This document shows, piece after piece, positions 1 through 10,071 of a DNA stretch of 64,000 bases (position 1 is the stretch's first letter; each line of letters starts with the position of its first letter). A program made the position numbers and the translations under genes. Source of the DNA: UBA2966 sp965242505 (lineage in GTDB: Bacteria; Pseudomonadota; Alphaproteobacteria; UBA2966); assembly GCA_965242505.1 (NCBI GenBank), contig OZ251449.1, positions 1,736,001-1,800,000 on the forward strand, written 5' to 3'. The notes under the pieces were generated by a model that saw only the letters and a program-made list of their open reading frames with translations, was not told the origin of the DNA and did no database searches.

Positions 1-598
1 ACAGGGGGGCGGCGGCCGCGACGTGCATCGCGATCCGCTTGCCGAGTTCCGAGAGCGCCTCCGTGTCGCCGTCGGACTCGAGGGCCACGAGCACGCCGAT
101 CTTGCCGAGATTGGGAGCCGCGGCGTTGTGGACGTAACTCGCCACCACGCCCGACCGCACGGAAAGAGCGTCTGACCTGCGGAACCGGACGTTTTCGCCG
201 ACCGTCGCGATCATGTGCCGAACCTGCTCGCCGACGGCGCGCGATTCGCCCGGACAGGACGCCGCCAGCGTAGCGTCGTAGTCGCCCCGATTCGCCAATG
301 CCGCATCGGCGACGGCTCGAACGAATTCCTGGAACGAGCCGTTGCGCGCCACGAAATCGGTTTCGGAGTTGACTTCCACGACCGCGGCGGCGCGCCCGGA
401 AACCGCGACCCCCACGAGGCCTTCCGCCGCGACCCGCTCCGCCTTCCTGGCCGCCGCGGCCAAGCCCTTGGTGCGAAGCCAGTCGACGGCCGCGTCCATG
501 TCGCCACCGTTTTCGGCGAGGGCCTGCTTGCAGTCCATCATGCCGGCGCCGGTGCGCTCCCGGAGGGTCTTTACCTCCGATGCCGAGATACTTGCCAT
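1..598 (-). CDS. tsf: Translation elongation factor Ts (partial, 3' end outside window)
   Basis: EF-Ts is the nucleotide-exchange factor that recharges EF-Tu with GTP in the cytoplasm. Only the first 199 codons are inside the window. The ATG at 598 opens a protein starting MASISASEVK. The first family signature (LRERTGAGMMDCKQAL) is at residues 12-27 and the second (TDFVARN) at residues 80-86, exactly where EF-Ts proteins carry them. The gene follows rpsB by 65 bp on the same strand, the usual bacterial rpsB-tsf order, so cotranscription is likely; I see no clear terminator in the gap. Nothing in the visible part looks damaged. Confidence 0.97.
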   Translation of the reverse strand, partial: MASISASEVKTLRERTGAGMMDCKQALAENGGDMDAAVDWLRTKGLAAAARKAERVAAEGLVGVAVSGRAAAVVEVNSETDFVARNGSFQEFVRAVADAALANRGDYDATLAASCPGESRAVGEQVRHMIATVGENVRFRRSDALSVRSGVVASYVHNAAAPNLGKIGVLVALESDGDTEALSELGKRIAMHVAAAAPL

Positions 599-663
599 GT
601 TTCCACCTACGTACGATCGGCGTCCGACCCCGCCCGGTCGACCGCCCCGATGCCGGGTTCCGG

Positions 664-1566
664 CTAACCGGCGGCCGGCCGCGCCGCTTCCCCGACGGCT
701 TCCCCTCCCGTGTCCGCTGGTTCGGGGTTCCCGGGAAGAGCTTCGGAAGACGCATCCGCCGCTTCCGGTTCGGCGCCATCGGACTCCGCGCCGTCCCCGT
801 CCGCATCCCCGTCGTCGGGAATTGCCTCCGATACGGGAACTTCCGCCTGGCCCACGTCTTCGCCGCGCGCAGACATTTCCGCCTGAATTCCGCCGAGCAC
901 GGACCGGACCACGAGGTCGCAATACAAGTTGATGGCCCGCAGCGCATCGTCGTTCCCCGGTATGGGATAAGTAATCCCCACGGGGTCCGAGTTGCTGTCG
1001 ACGATCGCGACCACGGGAATGCCGAGCTTCCGCCCTTCCTTTATGGCGATGTCTTCCCTGTTCGTGTCGATCACGAACAGGAGATCCGGGATACCGCCCA
1101 TTTCCTTGATTCCGCCGAGCGCGCGTTCGAGTCGGTCGCGTTCGCGGGTCAGACGCAGCAATTCCTTCTTCGTCAGGCCGACGTCGTCGTCGTCCGCCAG
1201 CATCCCGTCCAGGTCCTTGAGGCGCTTGATCGAGATGGAGATCGTGCTCCAGTTGGTCAACATGCCGCCCAGCCAGCGATGATTGACGTAATACTGGCCG
1301 CAGCGCCGGGCCGCCTCCGTCAACGGCAGAGACGCTTGGCGCTTGGTCCCGACGAACAGCACGCGACCGCCGGACGACACGATGTCGCGCACCGCGCCGA
1401 GCGCCCGATGGAGCATCGGCACGGTCTGCTCGAGGTCGATGATGTGGATCCCGTTGCGCACGCCGAAAATGTACTGGGACATCCTCGGGTTCCAACGGTG
1501 AGTCTGATGCCCGAAATGCACGCCGGCTTCCAGCAGCTGGCGCATCGTAAAGGTCGGCGCAACCAT
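664..1566 (-). CDS. rpsB: 30S ribosomal protein S2 with acidic C-terminal extension
   Basis: S2 is a small-subunit protein that binds 16S rRNA together with S1. The 300-aa product has the S2 start region (LLEAGVHFGHQTHRWNPRM, residues 11-29), the FVGTKRQA segment near residue 72 and the GIPVVAIVDSN(S)DP segment near residue 185. The normal S2 fold ends at about residue 235. The last 65 residues are an Asp/Glu/Ala-rich, low-complexity tail (DGDADGDGAE and similar) that most S2 proteins lack; similar tails occur in some alphaproteobacteria. A Shine-Dalgarno-like GAAGGA lies 7 bases before the ATG. It is transcribed towards tsf, with a candidate promoter in the 211-bp gap behind it. Confidence 0.96.
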   Translation of the reverse strand: MVAPTFTMRQLLEAGVHFGHQTHRWNPRMSQYIFGVRNGIHIIDLEQTVPMLHRALGAVRDIVSSGGRVLFVGTKRQASLPLTEAARRCGQYYVNHRWLGGMLTNWSTISISIKRLKDLDGMLADDDDVGLTKKELLRLTRERDRLERALGGIKEMGGIPDLLFVIDTNREDIAIKEGRKLGIPVVAIVDSNSDPVGITYPIPGNDDALRAINLYCDLVVRSVLGGIQAEMSARGEDVGQAEVPVSEAIPDDGDADGDGAESDGAEPEAADASSEALPGNPEPADTGGEAVGEAARPAAG

Positions 1567-1723
1567 TTTCGCGTCCTTCTCCGGTTCATCCGCCGCGGGG
1601 CTCGGTCCGTCGCGACCCCCTGGATCCGACGAACACCGGATCGACGTTCCGATTCTCTATCGTCGGAAGGCCGCATCCCGCGTGAGGGTTCGCGCCGGCC
1701 GAACGGCCAACGCTCAGGGCCGC

Positions 1724-1752
1724 TGGATACCCGCCGGACGCCGCATATGCAA
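1724..1752 (-). promoter_or_regulatory. Candidate sigma-70 promoter for rpsB-tsf
   Basis: On the minus strand TTGCAT and TATCCA are separated by 17 bp, about 155 bp upstream of the rpsB start. This is the best sigma-70-like pair in the gap between dnaE and rpsB. The spacing is ideal, but both boxes deviate from consensus, so this is a pattern match only. Confidence 0.35.
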
Positions 1753-1777
1753 GGAAATTCCGGCCGGGGCGCTTGTC

Positions 1778-5269
<3,492 letters not shown>

Positions 5270-5441
5270 GATCCTCACGTCATGCTGGACGCGGCATCAT
5301 CTCATAGCCGACCGCATTGGATAAGGCGAACGAAACGCGAATCCGACTGAATGTCGCGGATCGGCGGCGCGCGCCGGGCATCGCTACCGGGCGGACGAGC
5401 CCTCCGAAACGGTTCAGCGCGTCAAGCCTGCTCCGGCGGAC

Positions 5442-5759
5442 TCAATCGATGGGGTCGAGCGTGACGGCCAAGCGCCTGGTAATGAGCGGGCGAACGGTAT
5501 CCGCCCACTCTCCGGTGTTGGCCGCCTTCCGCCACGTCTCCGAGTCGCGGGTCTCCGGGGAGTCGACCTCATACAACGCGAAGTAGGTCGGCACGTCGAG
5601 ATCGCCGTCCACCTTGTTCACCCTGTAGCGCTTCGCCCCATGCACCCCGGGGACGCTCAGGAGCGCCGGGATATGGTCTTCGCTGTACAACCGATTGAAT
5701 TCCTCGTCGCTGACGCTCTCGGGCTTTTCCACCATCACCATGACCAACGTCTTCGACAT
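5442..5759 (-). CDS. EthD-like dimeric alpha-beta barrel protein
   Basis: This 105-aa protein begins MSKTLVMVMVEKPE and contains the EthD-like pattern of a small ferredoxin-like fold: a first strand, a helix with FNRLYSEDHIP (residues 21-31), a SVPGVHGAKRY turn-strand (35-45) and an FALYEVDSPE strand (60-69). Proteins of this group are dimeric and often act with dioxygenases or as small monooxygenases, but no substrate can be inferred here. The start is well supported by GGAGGAGG seven bases upstream. A longer in-frame extension (to 6008) has no such site and poor composition, so I rejected it. The gene stands alone between dnaE and a 650-bp gap. Confidence 0.75.
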   Translation of the reverse strand: MSKTLVMVMVEKPESVSDEEFNRLYSEDHIPALLSVPGVHGAKRYRVNKVDGDLDVPTYFALYEVDSPETRDSETWRKAANTGEWADTVRPLITRRLAVTLDPID

Positions 5760-5997
5760 GACGCCTCCTCCTCGATCGTGTCTCGTTTCCATGGACGACC
5801 GCTCGGGATCACGGCGCCCGCAGCGCGCCGCACTCCTTCGGACGGTCGGCCTCTTCCTCCGTATACCCCAATTCCCGCCACCTCGGCATCGCGCTCTCCA
5901 TACCGCGGCGCGGGCCGGTGGACCGAGACGAGCGATCCCGGAAGAACCATCCCACCCTCGCTCGGGCGCGTGGAATAGTGAAAGAACCCGATCGCCC

Positions 5998-6155
5998 GTA
6001 GCCCGCATTGTCTCATACCGGTGGAAGATCGAGGATTGGCGGCGTTGCGGGACCGCGATCCACCCCCCTTCCCGACCTCCCCCTTGTCAGAGGGGAGGAG
6101 CGCGAACGGCCCCTGTGGCGCCCCCGTCGCCGGATGAGGCTTGCGGACAAGGATG
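5998..6155 (+). repeat. Palindromic intergenic element, copy R1
   Basis: First copy of a dispersed element also found near 38.7, 42.1, 45.0, 47.7 and 50.3-50.6 kb. It starts GTAGCCCGCATTG-TCTCATACC, continues through a GATCGAGGA block and a TTGCGGGACCGCG block, then a hairpin formed by GACCTCCCCCTTGTCAGAGGGGAGGAGC, and ends with the CGTCGCCGGATGAGGCTTGCGGAC block. It occupies most of the informative sequence in the 650-bp gap between the EthD-like gene and msrB. The remaining gap (5760-5997, 6156-6409) shows no convincing gene. Confidence 0.8.
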
Positions 6156-6409
6156 CGGCGATACGACGCGGGCGTATCCCGCCTTCCCGAGCGGGGGATC
6201 GAGGGCGCGGCCAGAAATACGCTCGGCCAGCATGAAGGCCGCCATGGTCTTGATCACCGGCGCCTCGACCTTCTGCCCTTCCCCCGTCCGCGACCGGTGG
6301 TGGAGCGCGCCGAGAATGGCCTGACTCGCCGCCCGGCTTGTTCCTCCTTCCCGAATCGCGCTACCTTCATCCCGTGGATGGCGCGCGGCACAGGGATCGG
6401 AACCGGGAC

Positions 6410-6826
6410 ATGGGCGAACAGACGAGTGCGGAGAAGATCGTCAAGACCGACGACGAGTGGCGGGCGCAGCTCTCGCCCGAACAGTATCGCGTCACCCGCC
6501 GGCACGGTACGGAGCAGCCGTTCTCGGGCGAGTACGACGGCTGCAAGGACCCCGGCGTCTACGTCTGCGTCTGCTGCGGCAATCCGCTGTTCTCGTCCGA
6601 GACCAAGTTCGATTCCGGCACCGGCTGGCCCAGCTTCCATTCGCCACTCGACGCCGTCAGCGTCGAGACCCGGAGCGACTGGAGCCTTTTCATGCGGCGC
6701 ACCGAGGTGCATTGCGCCCGCTGCGACGCCCATCTCGGCCATGTCTTTCCCGACGGCCCGGCGCCGACCGGCCAGCGCTACTGCATGAACTCGGTGTCGC
6801 TCGATCTGCGGCGGAAGGCGGAGTGA
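6410..6826 (+). CDS. msrB: Peptide methionine-(R)-S-oxide reductase
   Basis: MsrB repairs the R isomer of oxidised methionine in proteins, using thioredoxin. The 138-aa product has the two zinc-binding pairs, CVCC near residue 52 and CARC near residue 98, the SGTGWPSF motif near residue 69, and the catalytic cysteine in RYCMNSVSL near residue 122. The start MGEQTS was chosen because the conserved domain begins a few residues later; the frame stays open 24 codons further upstream, but with poor composition. The stop codon overlaps the GTG start of the next gene (GTGA), so the two are translationally coupled. Confidence 0.95.
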   Translation: MGEQTSAEKIVKTDDEWRAQLSPEQYRVTRRHGTEQPFSGEYDGCKDPGVYVCVCCGNPLFSSETKFDSGTGWPSFHSPLDAVSVETRSDWSLFMRRTEVHCARCDAHLGHVFPDGPAPTGQRYCMNSVSLDLRRKAE

Positions 6827-7401
6827 GCGGCCGCGCCGACGACCGTTGCTGGATTTTCGGCTATGGCTCGCTGCTGTGGCGGCCGGGCTTCCCGTTCATC
6901 GAGCGTCGGCCGGCCGCGGTCGAGGGCTGGGCGCGGCGGTTCTGGCAGGGTTCGACCGATCACCGCGGGACGCCCGGCGCGCCGGGCCGCGTCCTCACCC
7001 TCGTCCCCGAACCGGGCGCGCTGTGCCGGGGCGTCGCCTACCGCCTCGACCGCGAGGCCGTCTCCGGCGTCATCGACGGCCTGGAAGTCCGCGAGAAGGG
7101 CGGCTATAGGCGCCGGCGGGCGCGGTTGATCTTCCCCGACGCCGAATCCGCGACCGGCTGGATCTACGTCGCGGCGCCCGGAAACCCCGACTATCTCGGG
7201 CCGGCGGCGCTGGACGAGATCGCCGGCCAGGTGCAGCGCTCACGCGGGCCGAGCGGGGATAACGTCGAATACGTTCTGGAGCTCGCCCGGTCGCTCCGCG
7301 ACATGGGCGCTGAGGACGCGCATGTGTTCGCGCTCGAAGCGCTGCTGCGCGCGCCTCCGCCGCCGGGGACGAGGCCCGAGGGGGGTCGCGGTCTTTTCTG
7401 A
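6823..7401 (+). CDS. chaC: ChaC-like gamma-glutamylcyclotransferase
   Basis: ChaC proteins cleave glutathione to 5-oxoproline and Cys-Gly in the cytosol. The 192-aa product has the family's opening motif WIFGYGSLLWRPGF (residues 8-21), the VLTLVP strand and the GVAYRL strand, and the catalytic glutamate in the LEVREKGGY segment near residue 91. I chose the GTG that overlaps the msrB stop, since the conserved domain starts only nine residues later and no ATG lies nearer. Coupling with msrB makes sense as a thiol/redox pair. The last 25 residues are Pro/Gly/Arg-rich and probably disordered. Confidence 0.9.
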   Translation: MSGRADDRCWIFGYGSLLWRPGFPFIERRPAAVEGWARRFWQGSTDHRGTPGAPGRVLTLVPEPGALCRGVAYRLDREAVSGVIDGLEVREKGGYRRRRARLIFPDAESATGWIYVAAPGNPDYLGPAALDEIAGQVQRSRGPSGDNVEYVLELARSLRDMGAEDAHVFALEALLRAPPPPGTRPEGGRGLF

Positions 7402-7418
7402 AAAGCGCAACGCTACGC

Positions 7419-7448
7419 TTGACAGTCGGCGCGCTGGCCCCGTATATC
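7419..7448 (+). promoter_or_regulatory. Candidate promoter of the higBA pair
   Basis: TTGACA and TATATC are separated by 18 bp and end 31 bp before the higB ATG, with GAGGAGG as ribosome binding site just upstream of the start. HigA-type antitoxins usually repress their own promoter; no obvious palindrome could be fixed here. Confidence 0.55.
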
Positions 7449-7479
7449 GACGGATGCGCGAATCGAAGAGGAGGAAGCG

Positions 7480-7770
7480 ATGAAACTCGCAAGACCGAAA
7501 CACAGAGGCGTCAGGCGTTTGATCGAGGATAGAGGCGCGTCGGGCCTGCCCGCCGCGAGCCTCGATAAAATAACGAAAATACTGGCGTTTCTACAGAACA
7601 TGGGAGATGTGGATGAACTGCGTGACCTGCCGCATTGGAATCCGCATCGTCTGAAAGGAGACCGAGAGGAGGTATGGAGCCTCTCCGTAACCGGAAACTA
7701 CCGCATCACCTTCCGGGTCAACCGGGAGAAAGGAGAAATCGTCGATCTCGACCTCGAGGACTATCATTGA
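7480..7770 (+). CDS. higB: HigB-type toxin, RelE/ParE superfamily mRNA interferase
   Basis: This 96-aa basic protein matches the short HigB toxins that cleave ribosome-bound mRNA. The C-terminal half carries the family core: LKGDREEVWSLSVTGNYRIT (residues 57-76), then FRV and a final DLDLEDYH. The N-terminal third is longer than in the most compact HigB proteins. A strong ribosome site (GAGGAGG) precedes the ATG. The antitoxin follows after 26 bp, and the toxin-first order is typical of higBA. A good sigma-70-like promoter lies directly upstream. No damage is seen, so the pair looks functional. Confidence 0.88.
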   Translation: MKLARPKHRGVRRLIEDRGASGLPAASLDKITKILAFLQNMGDVDELRDLPHWNPHRLKGDREEVWSLSVTGNYRITFRVNREKGEIVDLDLEDYH

Positions 7771-7796
7771 CAACTCAAATCGGAGAAATCAACAAA

Positions 7797-8123
7797 ATGA
7801 ACACCGGCGAGGGCTACAAGCTGCGGAACCCGCCTCATCCGGGCGGATTCGTCAAGACCGAGATCGTCGAACCGAACGGGCTTTCCGTGACCGGGGCGGC
7901 GGCCGCGCTCGGAGTCACGCGCGCGGCCCTCTCGGCGTTGCTGAACGGGCGTTCGGCGCTGTCTTCGGAAATGGCGCTGCGCATCGAGAAGGCGTTCGGC
8001 GTCCGCATGGACACGCTCATGCGGATGCAGAACAGCTACGACATCGCCCGTGCGCGCCAGCGGGAGGGCGAGATCCGGGTCGAACGTTTCGCGGGCGGTC
8101 CCCCACCCGTCAATCCGGCTTGA
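7797..8123 (+). CDS. higA: HigA-type antitoxin, XRE helix-turn-helix
   Basis: This 108-aa protein is the expected partner of the toxin just upstream. It begins NTGEGYKLRNPPHPGGFVK, the usual HigA lead-in, followed by a helix-turn-helix at about residues 30-65 (GLSVTGAAAALGVTRAALS and NGRSALSSEMALRIEKAFG). HigA binds HigB and represses the operon. The ATG at 7797 fits the family start. The 3' end overlaps by 14 bp an amidohydrolase remnant on the other strand. Confidence 0.9.
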   Translation: MNTGEGYKLRNPPHPGGFVKTEIVEPNGLSVTGAAAALGVTRAALSALLNGRSALSSEMALRIEKAFGVRMDTLMRMQNSYDIARARQREGEIRVERFAGGPPPVNPA

Positions 8124-8283
8124 GCAGTTCGCGGGCATTGCCTGCGAACACGGCTTGGCGTTCGGCGTCGGATATGTCGAGCGCCTCGATCGCGCCGCCG
8201 ATGACGCAGCCTCCACCCGTCGGGTCGAACGGGACGTCGGTCGCGAACAGGCTCCGGTCGGCGCCGTCGGCGCGCGCTACGTC
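8110..8283 (-). pseudogene. C-terminal remnant of an amidohydrolase-2 family enzyme
   Basis: On the minus strand 57 codons run to a TGA at 8110 and read like the C-terminus of an aminocarboxymuconate-semialdehyde-decarboxylase-type amidohydrolase. They hold the metal-site segment DRSLFATDVPFDPTGGG, then IEALDISDAERQAVFAGNARELL, the usual closing helices. Nothing upstream continues the domain: the sequence after 8283 has no homologous reading frame. It is therefore a truncated gene left at the boundary between the higBA pair and the metal-transport cluster. The remaining bases to 8377 hold nothing I recognise. Confidence 0.65.
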
Positions 8284-8377
8284 AACAGCCGGGACATCGC
8301 CGGGACGACCTACGGCCGCGTGGTCCTGGGCCTCGACCCCATCACACCCGGCGATCTGACGGCGGAGTCCTCGGCGC

Positions 8378-9133
8378 TCACGCGCCCGCGCCCCGGCGCC
8401 GGAAGATCGCCCGCGTCGTCGCCGCCGAGACGGCGAAGCAGACCACCAGGACCGGCCCCGCCGGCAGGTCGGCGGCGGTCGAGACGGCGATTCCCGCCGC
8501 GACCGCCGACGCCCCGCTCGCCAGCGCTCGCCCCAGCGCGTAATCCGCGCCGGAACGCGCCGCGAGCGCCGGCAGGATCAGGCTCGCGAAGACCACGTAC
8601 ACCCCCACCAGCTGGACCGATCCCGTGACGACGAGCGCGAACGAGACGAAGAACCCCATCCCGCTTCGCGCGCCCGGAACGGCGAGACGCAGGAGGAGCA
8701 CAGCGGCGTAGATCGGCGCGAACATGGCGATGTCGCGCCACGACACGAACAGAATCTGCCCCGAAAGAACGCTCCGCAGCTCCTCGCCGCCATGCGGGTC
8801 GCCCGTCAGCGCCAGCAGAGCCAAGGAAGCGGCGACGACGAAAGCGCCGCCGATCACCGCCTCCTGTTCGGCTGGCGCGGCGCGTTCGATCCGGCGAAAG
8901 AACAGCGCCGCCGCGACCCCGGCGCCGAACGCCGCCGCCTGCCGCGCCATCCACGACGGCTCCTCCAGCCACAGGCCGAGCAGGATGAGCGCGAGTCCCA
9001 CGACCTGCGCCGTCGCCAGATCGATGAACACGATCCCGCGCCGCAGGACCTCGATCCCGAACGGCGCGTGGACCGCGGCGGCGAGCAGCCCCGCCGCCAG
9101 CGCGGGCGCCACGATGTCGAGGACGTCAGTCAG
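8378..9133 (-). CDS. Metal (zinc/manganese type) ABC transporter permease
   Basis: Inner-membrane permease of the ABC-3 (ZnuB/MntB-like) family, about 251 aa. It has seven or eight hydrophobic segments, starting with ALAAGLLAAAVHAPFGIEVLRRGIVF-type sequence and the DLATAQVVGLALILLG helix, and later FFVSFALVVTGSVQLVGVYVVFAS, all typical of this family. The start is uncertain. No ATG is near, so I give the CTG whose last bases overlap the stop of the binding-protein gene (CTGA). A GTG seven codons further in (9112) is the alternative. It is coupled to the binding protein, but no ATPase gene is adjacent. Confidence 0.85.
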   Translation of the reverse strand: MTDVLDIVAPALAAGLLAAAVHAPFGIEVLRRGIVFIDLATAQVVGLALILLGLWLEEPSWMARQAAAFGAGVAAALFFRRIERAAPAEQEAVIGGAFVVAASLALLALTGDPHGGEELRSVLSGQILFVSWRDIAMFAPIYAAVLLLRLAVPGARSGMGFFVSFALVVTGSVQLVGVYVVFASLILPALAARSGADYALGRALASGASAVAAGIAVSTAADLPAGPVLVVCFAVSAATTRAIFRRRGAGA

Positions 9134-10059
9134 GGACGATCCCCGATCTCCTCCAACGACGCGAGCAGGGCGTCGAACAGGTCGAACAGGTCGTCGACGC
9201 CCTCGCGCCCGCCGACCGTGAACGGCGGCGCCACCACCGGAAGCCCGGTCCGTTCCGCCAGCCAGTCCGCCGCGTCCGCGGTGTCGTACGGCGCCAGGAG
9301 GATCGCCCTGGCGCCCGTCTCCTCCACCCGTTCGAGAACCCGCGCCAGATGGCTCGCGGTCGGCGGCGCGCCGGGGACCGGCTCCAACGCCGCCGCGCGC
9401 TCCAGACCCGCCCAGTGCAGGAGGTGCGCCCAGGACTCGTGATGGACGACGACCGGCATGCCGGCGAGGCGGTCGGCGCGCGCCCGCCATTCCGTCATCG
9501 CCCGGCGCCAGCGCGCCGCGAAGGAGTCGCGCCGGCCGCCATAGGCGGCGGCGTTCTCCGGATCGATGAGCGCCAGCCGCTCCGCCAGCACGTCGGCGAG
9601 AACCGCCAGGTTGCGCGGGTCGAGGTGGAAATGCGGGTTCCCGCCCGGGTGCGAATCGCCCAGGGCGCGGTCGAGCGTTTCGGGCCGGTCCAGCGCCTCG
9701 AGATGGTCCGCCGCCATGACATGCCCCGGCTGCCCGCGCTGAACCGCCAGCGGCGCCCCACGCTCCAACAGGACGGGGAGCCAGCCGGCCTCCAGGTCGG
9801 CGCCGGAGCAGACCAGCAGGTCGGCGCGGCGCATCCAGGCGATCAGGCTCGGCCGCGCCCGGATATGATGCGGGTCCTGATGGGCGGTCGTCGCCGACCG
9901 GACGGCGACGTCCTCGCCGCCGACCTCCCGGGCGAGCGCCGCCCATTCGGGCTCGCACGCGAAGACGCGGACTTCCGCCGCAGCGGGGACGGCCAGCGCC
10001 GCCCCCGCCACGACACTCGCGATGGCGGCGAGGGCCACCGGCGAACGCTTGCCTTTCAT
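9130..10059 (-). CDS. znuA: Zinc-type ABC transporter periplasmic binding protein (ZnuA-like)
   Basis: Cluster A-I metal-binding protein, 309 aa. Residues 1-28 form a signal peptide (basic start, hydrophobic core, AAA-type cleavage before EVRVF). Candidate metal ligands are the histidines in HQDPHHIRARPS (near residue 61), GNPHFHLDPRN (near 141) and VVVHHESWAH (near 197), and the aspartate in LLAPYD near residue 255. The short stretch after the first ligand lacks the long His-rich loop of ZnuA; that feature is instead found in the porin encoded upstream. It lies 12 bp after the porin gene and overlaps the permease gene, so the three genes form an operon. Confidence 0.88.
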   Translation of the reverse strand: MKGKRSPVALAAIASVVAGAALAVPAAAEVRVFACEPEWAALAREVGGEDVAVRSATTAHQDPHHIRARPSLIAWMRRADLLVCSGADLEAGWLPVLLERGAPLAVQRGQPGHVMAADHLEALDRPETLDRALGDSHPGGNPHFHLDPRNLAVLADVLAERLALIDPENAAAYGGRRDSFAARWRRAMTEWRARADRLAGMPVVVHHESWAHLLHWAGLERAAALEPVPGAPPTASHLARVLERVEETGARAILLAPYDTADAADWLAERTGLPVVAPPFTVGGREGVDDLFDLFDALLASLEEIGDRP

Positions 10060-10071
10060 CGCGTGTCCTCC

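Noticed and set aside
5760..6409. Several short frames in the 650-bp gap before msrB
   Set aside because: They run through the repeat element, have no ribosome sites and match no family.
8284..8377. Possible plus-strand coding piece reading YVNSRDIAGTTYGRVVLG
   Set aside because: Too short, without a start or a recognisable family; treated as unassigned sequence.
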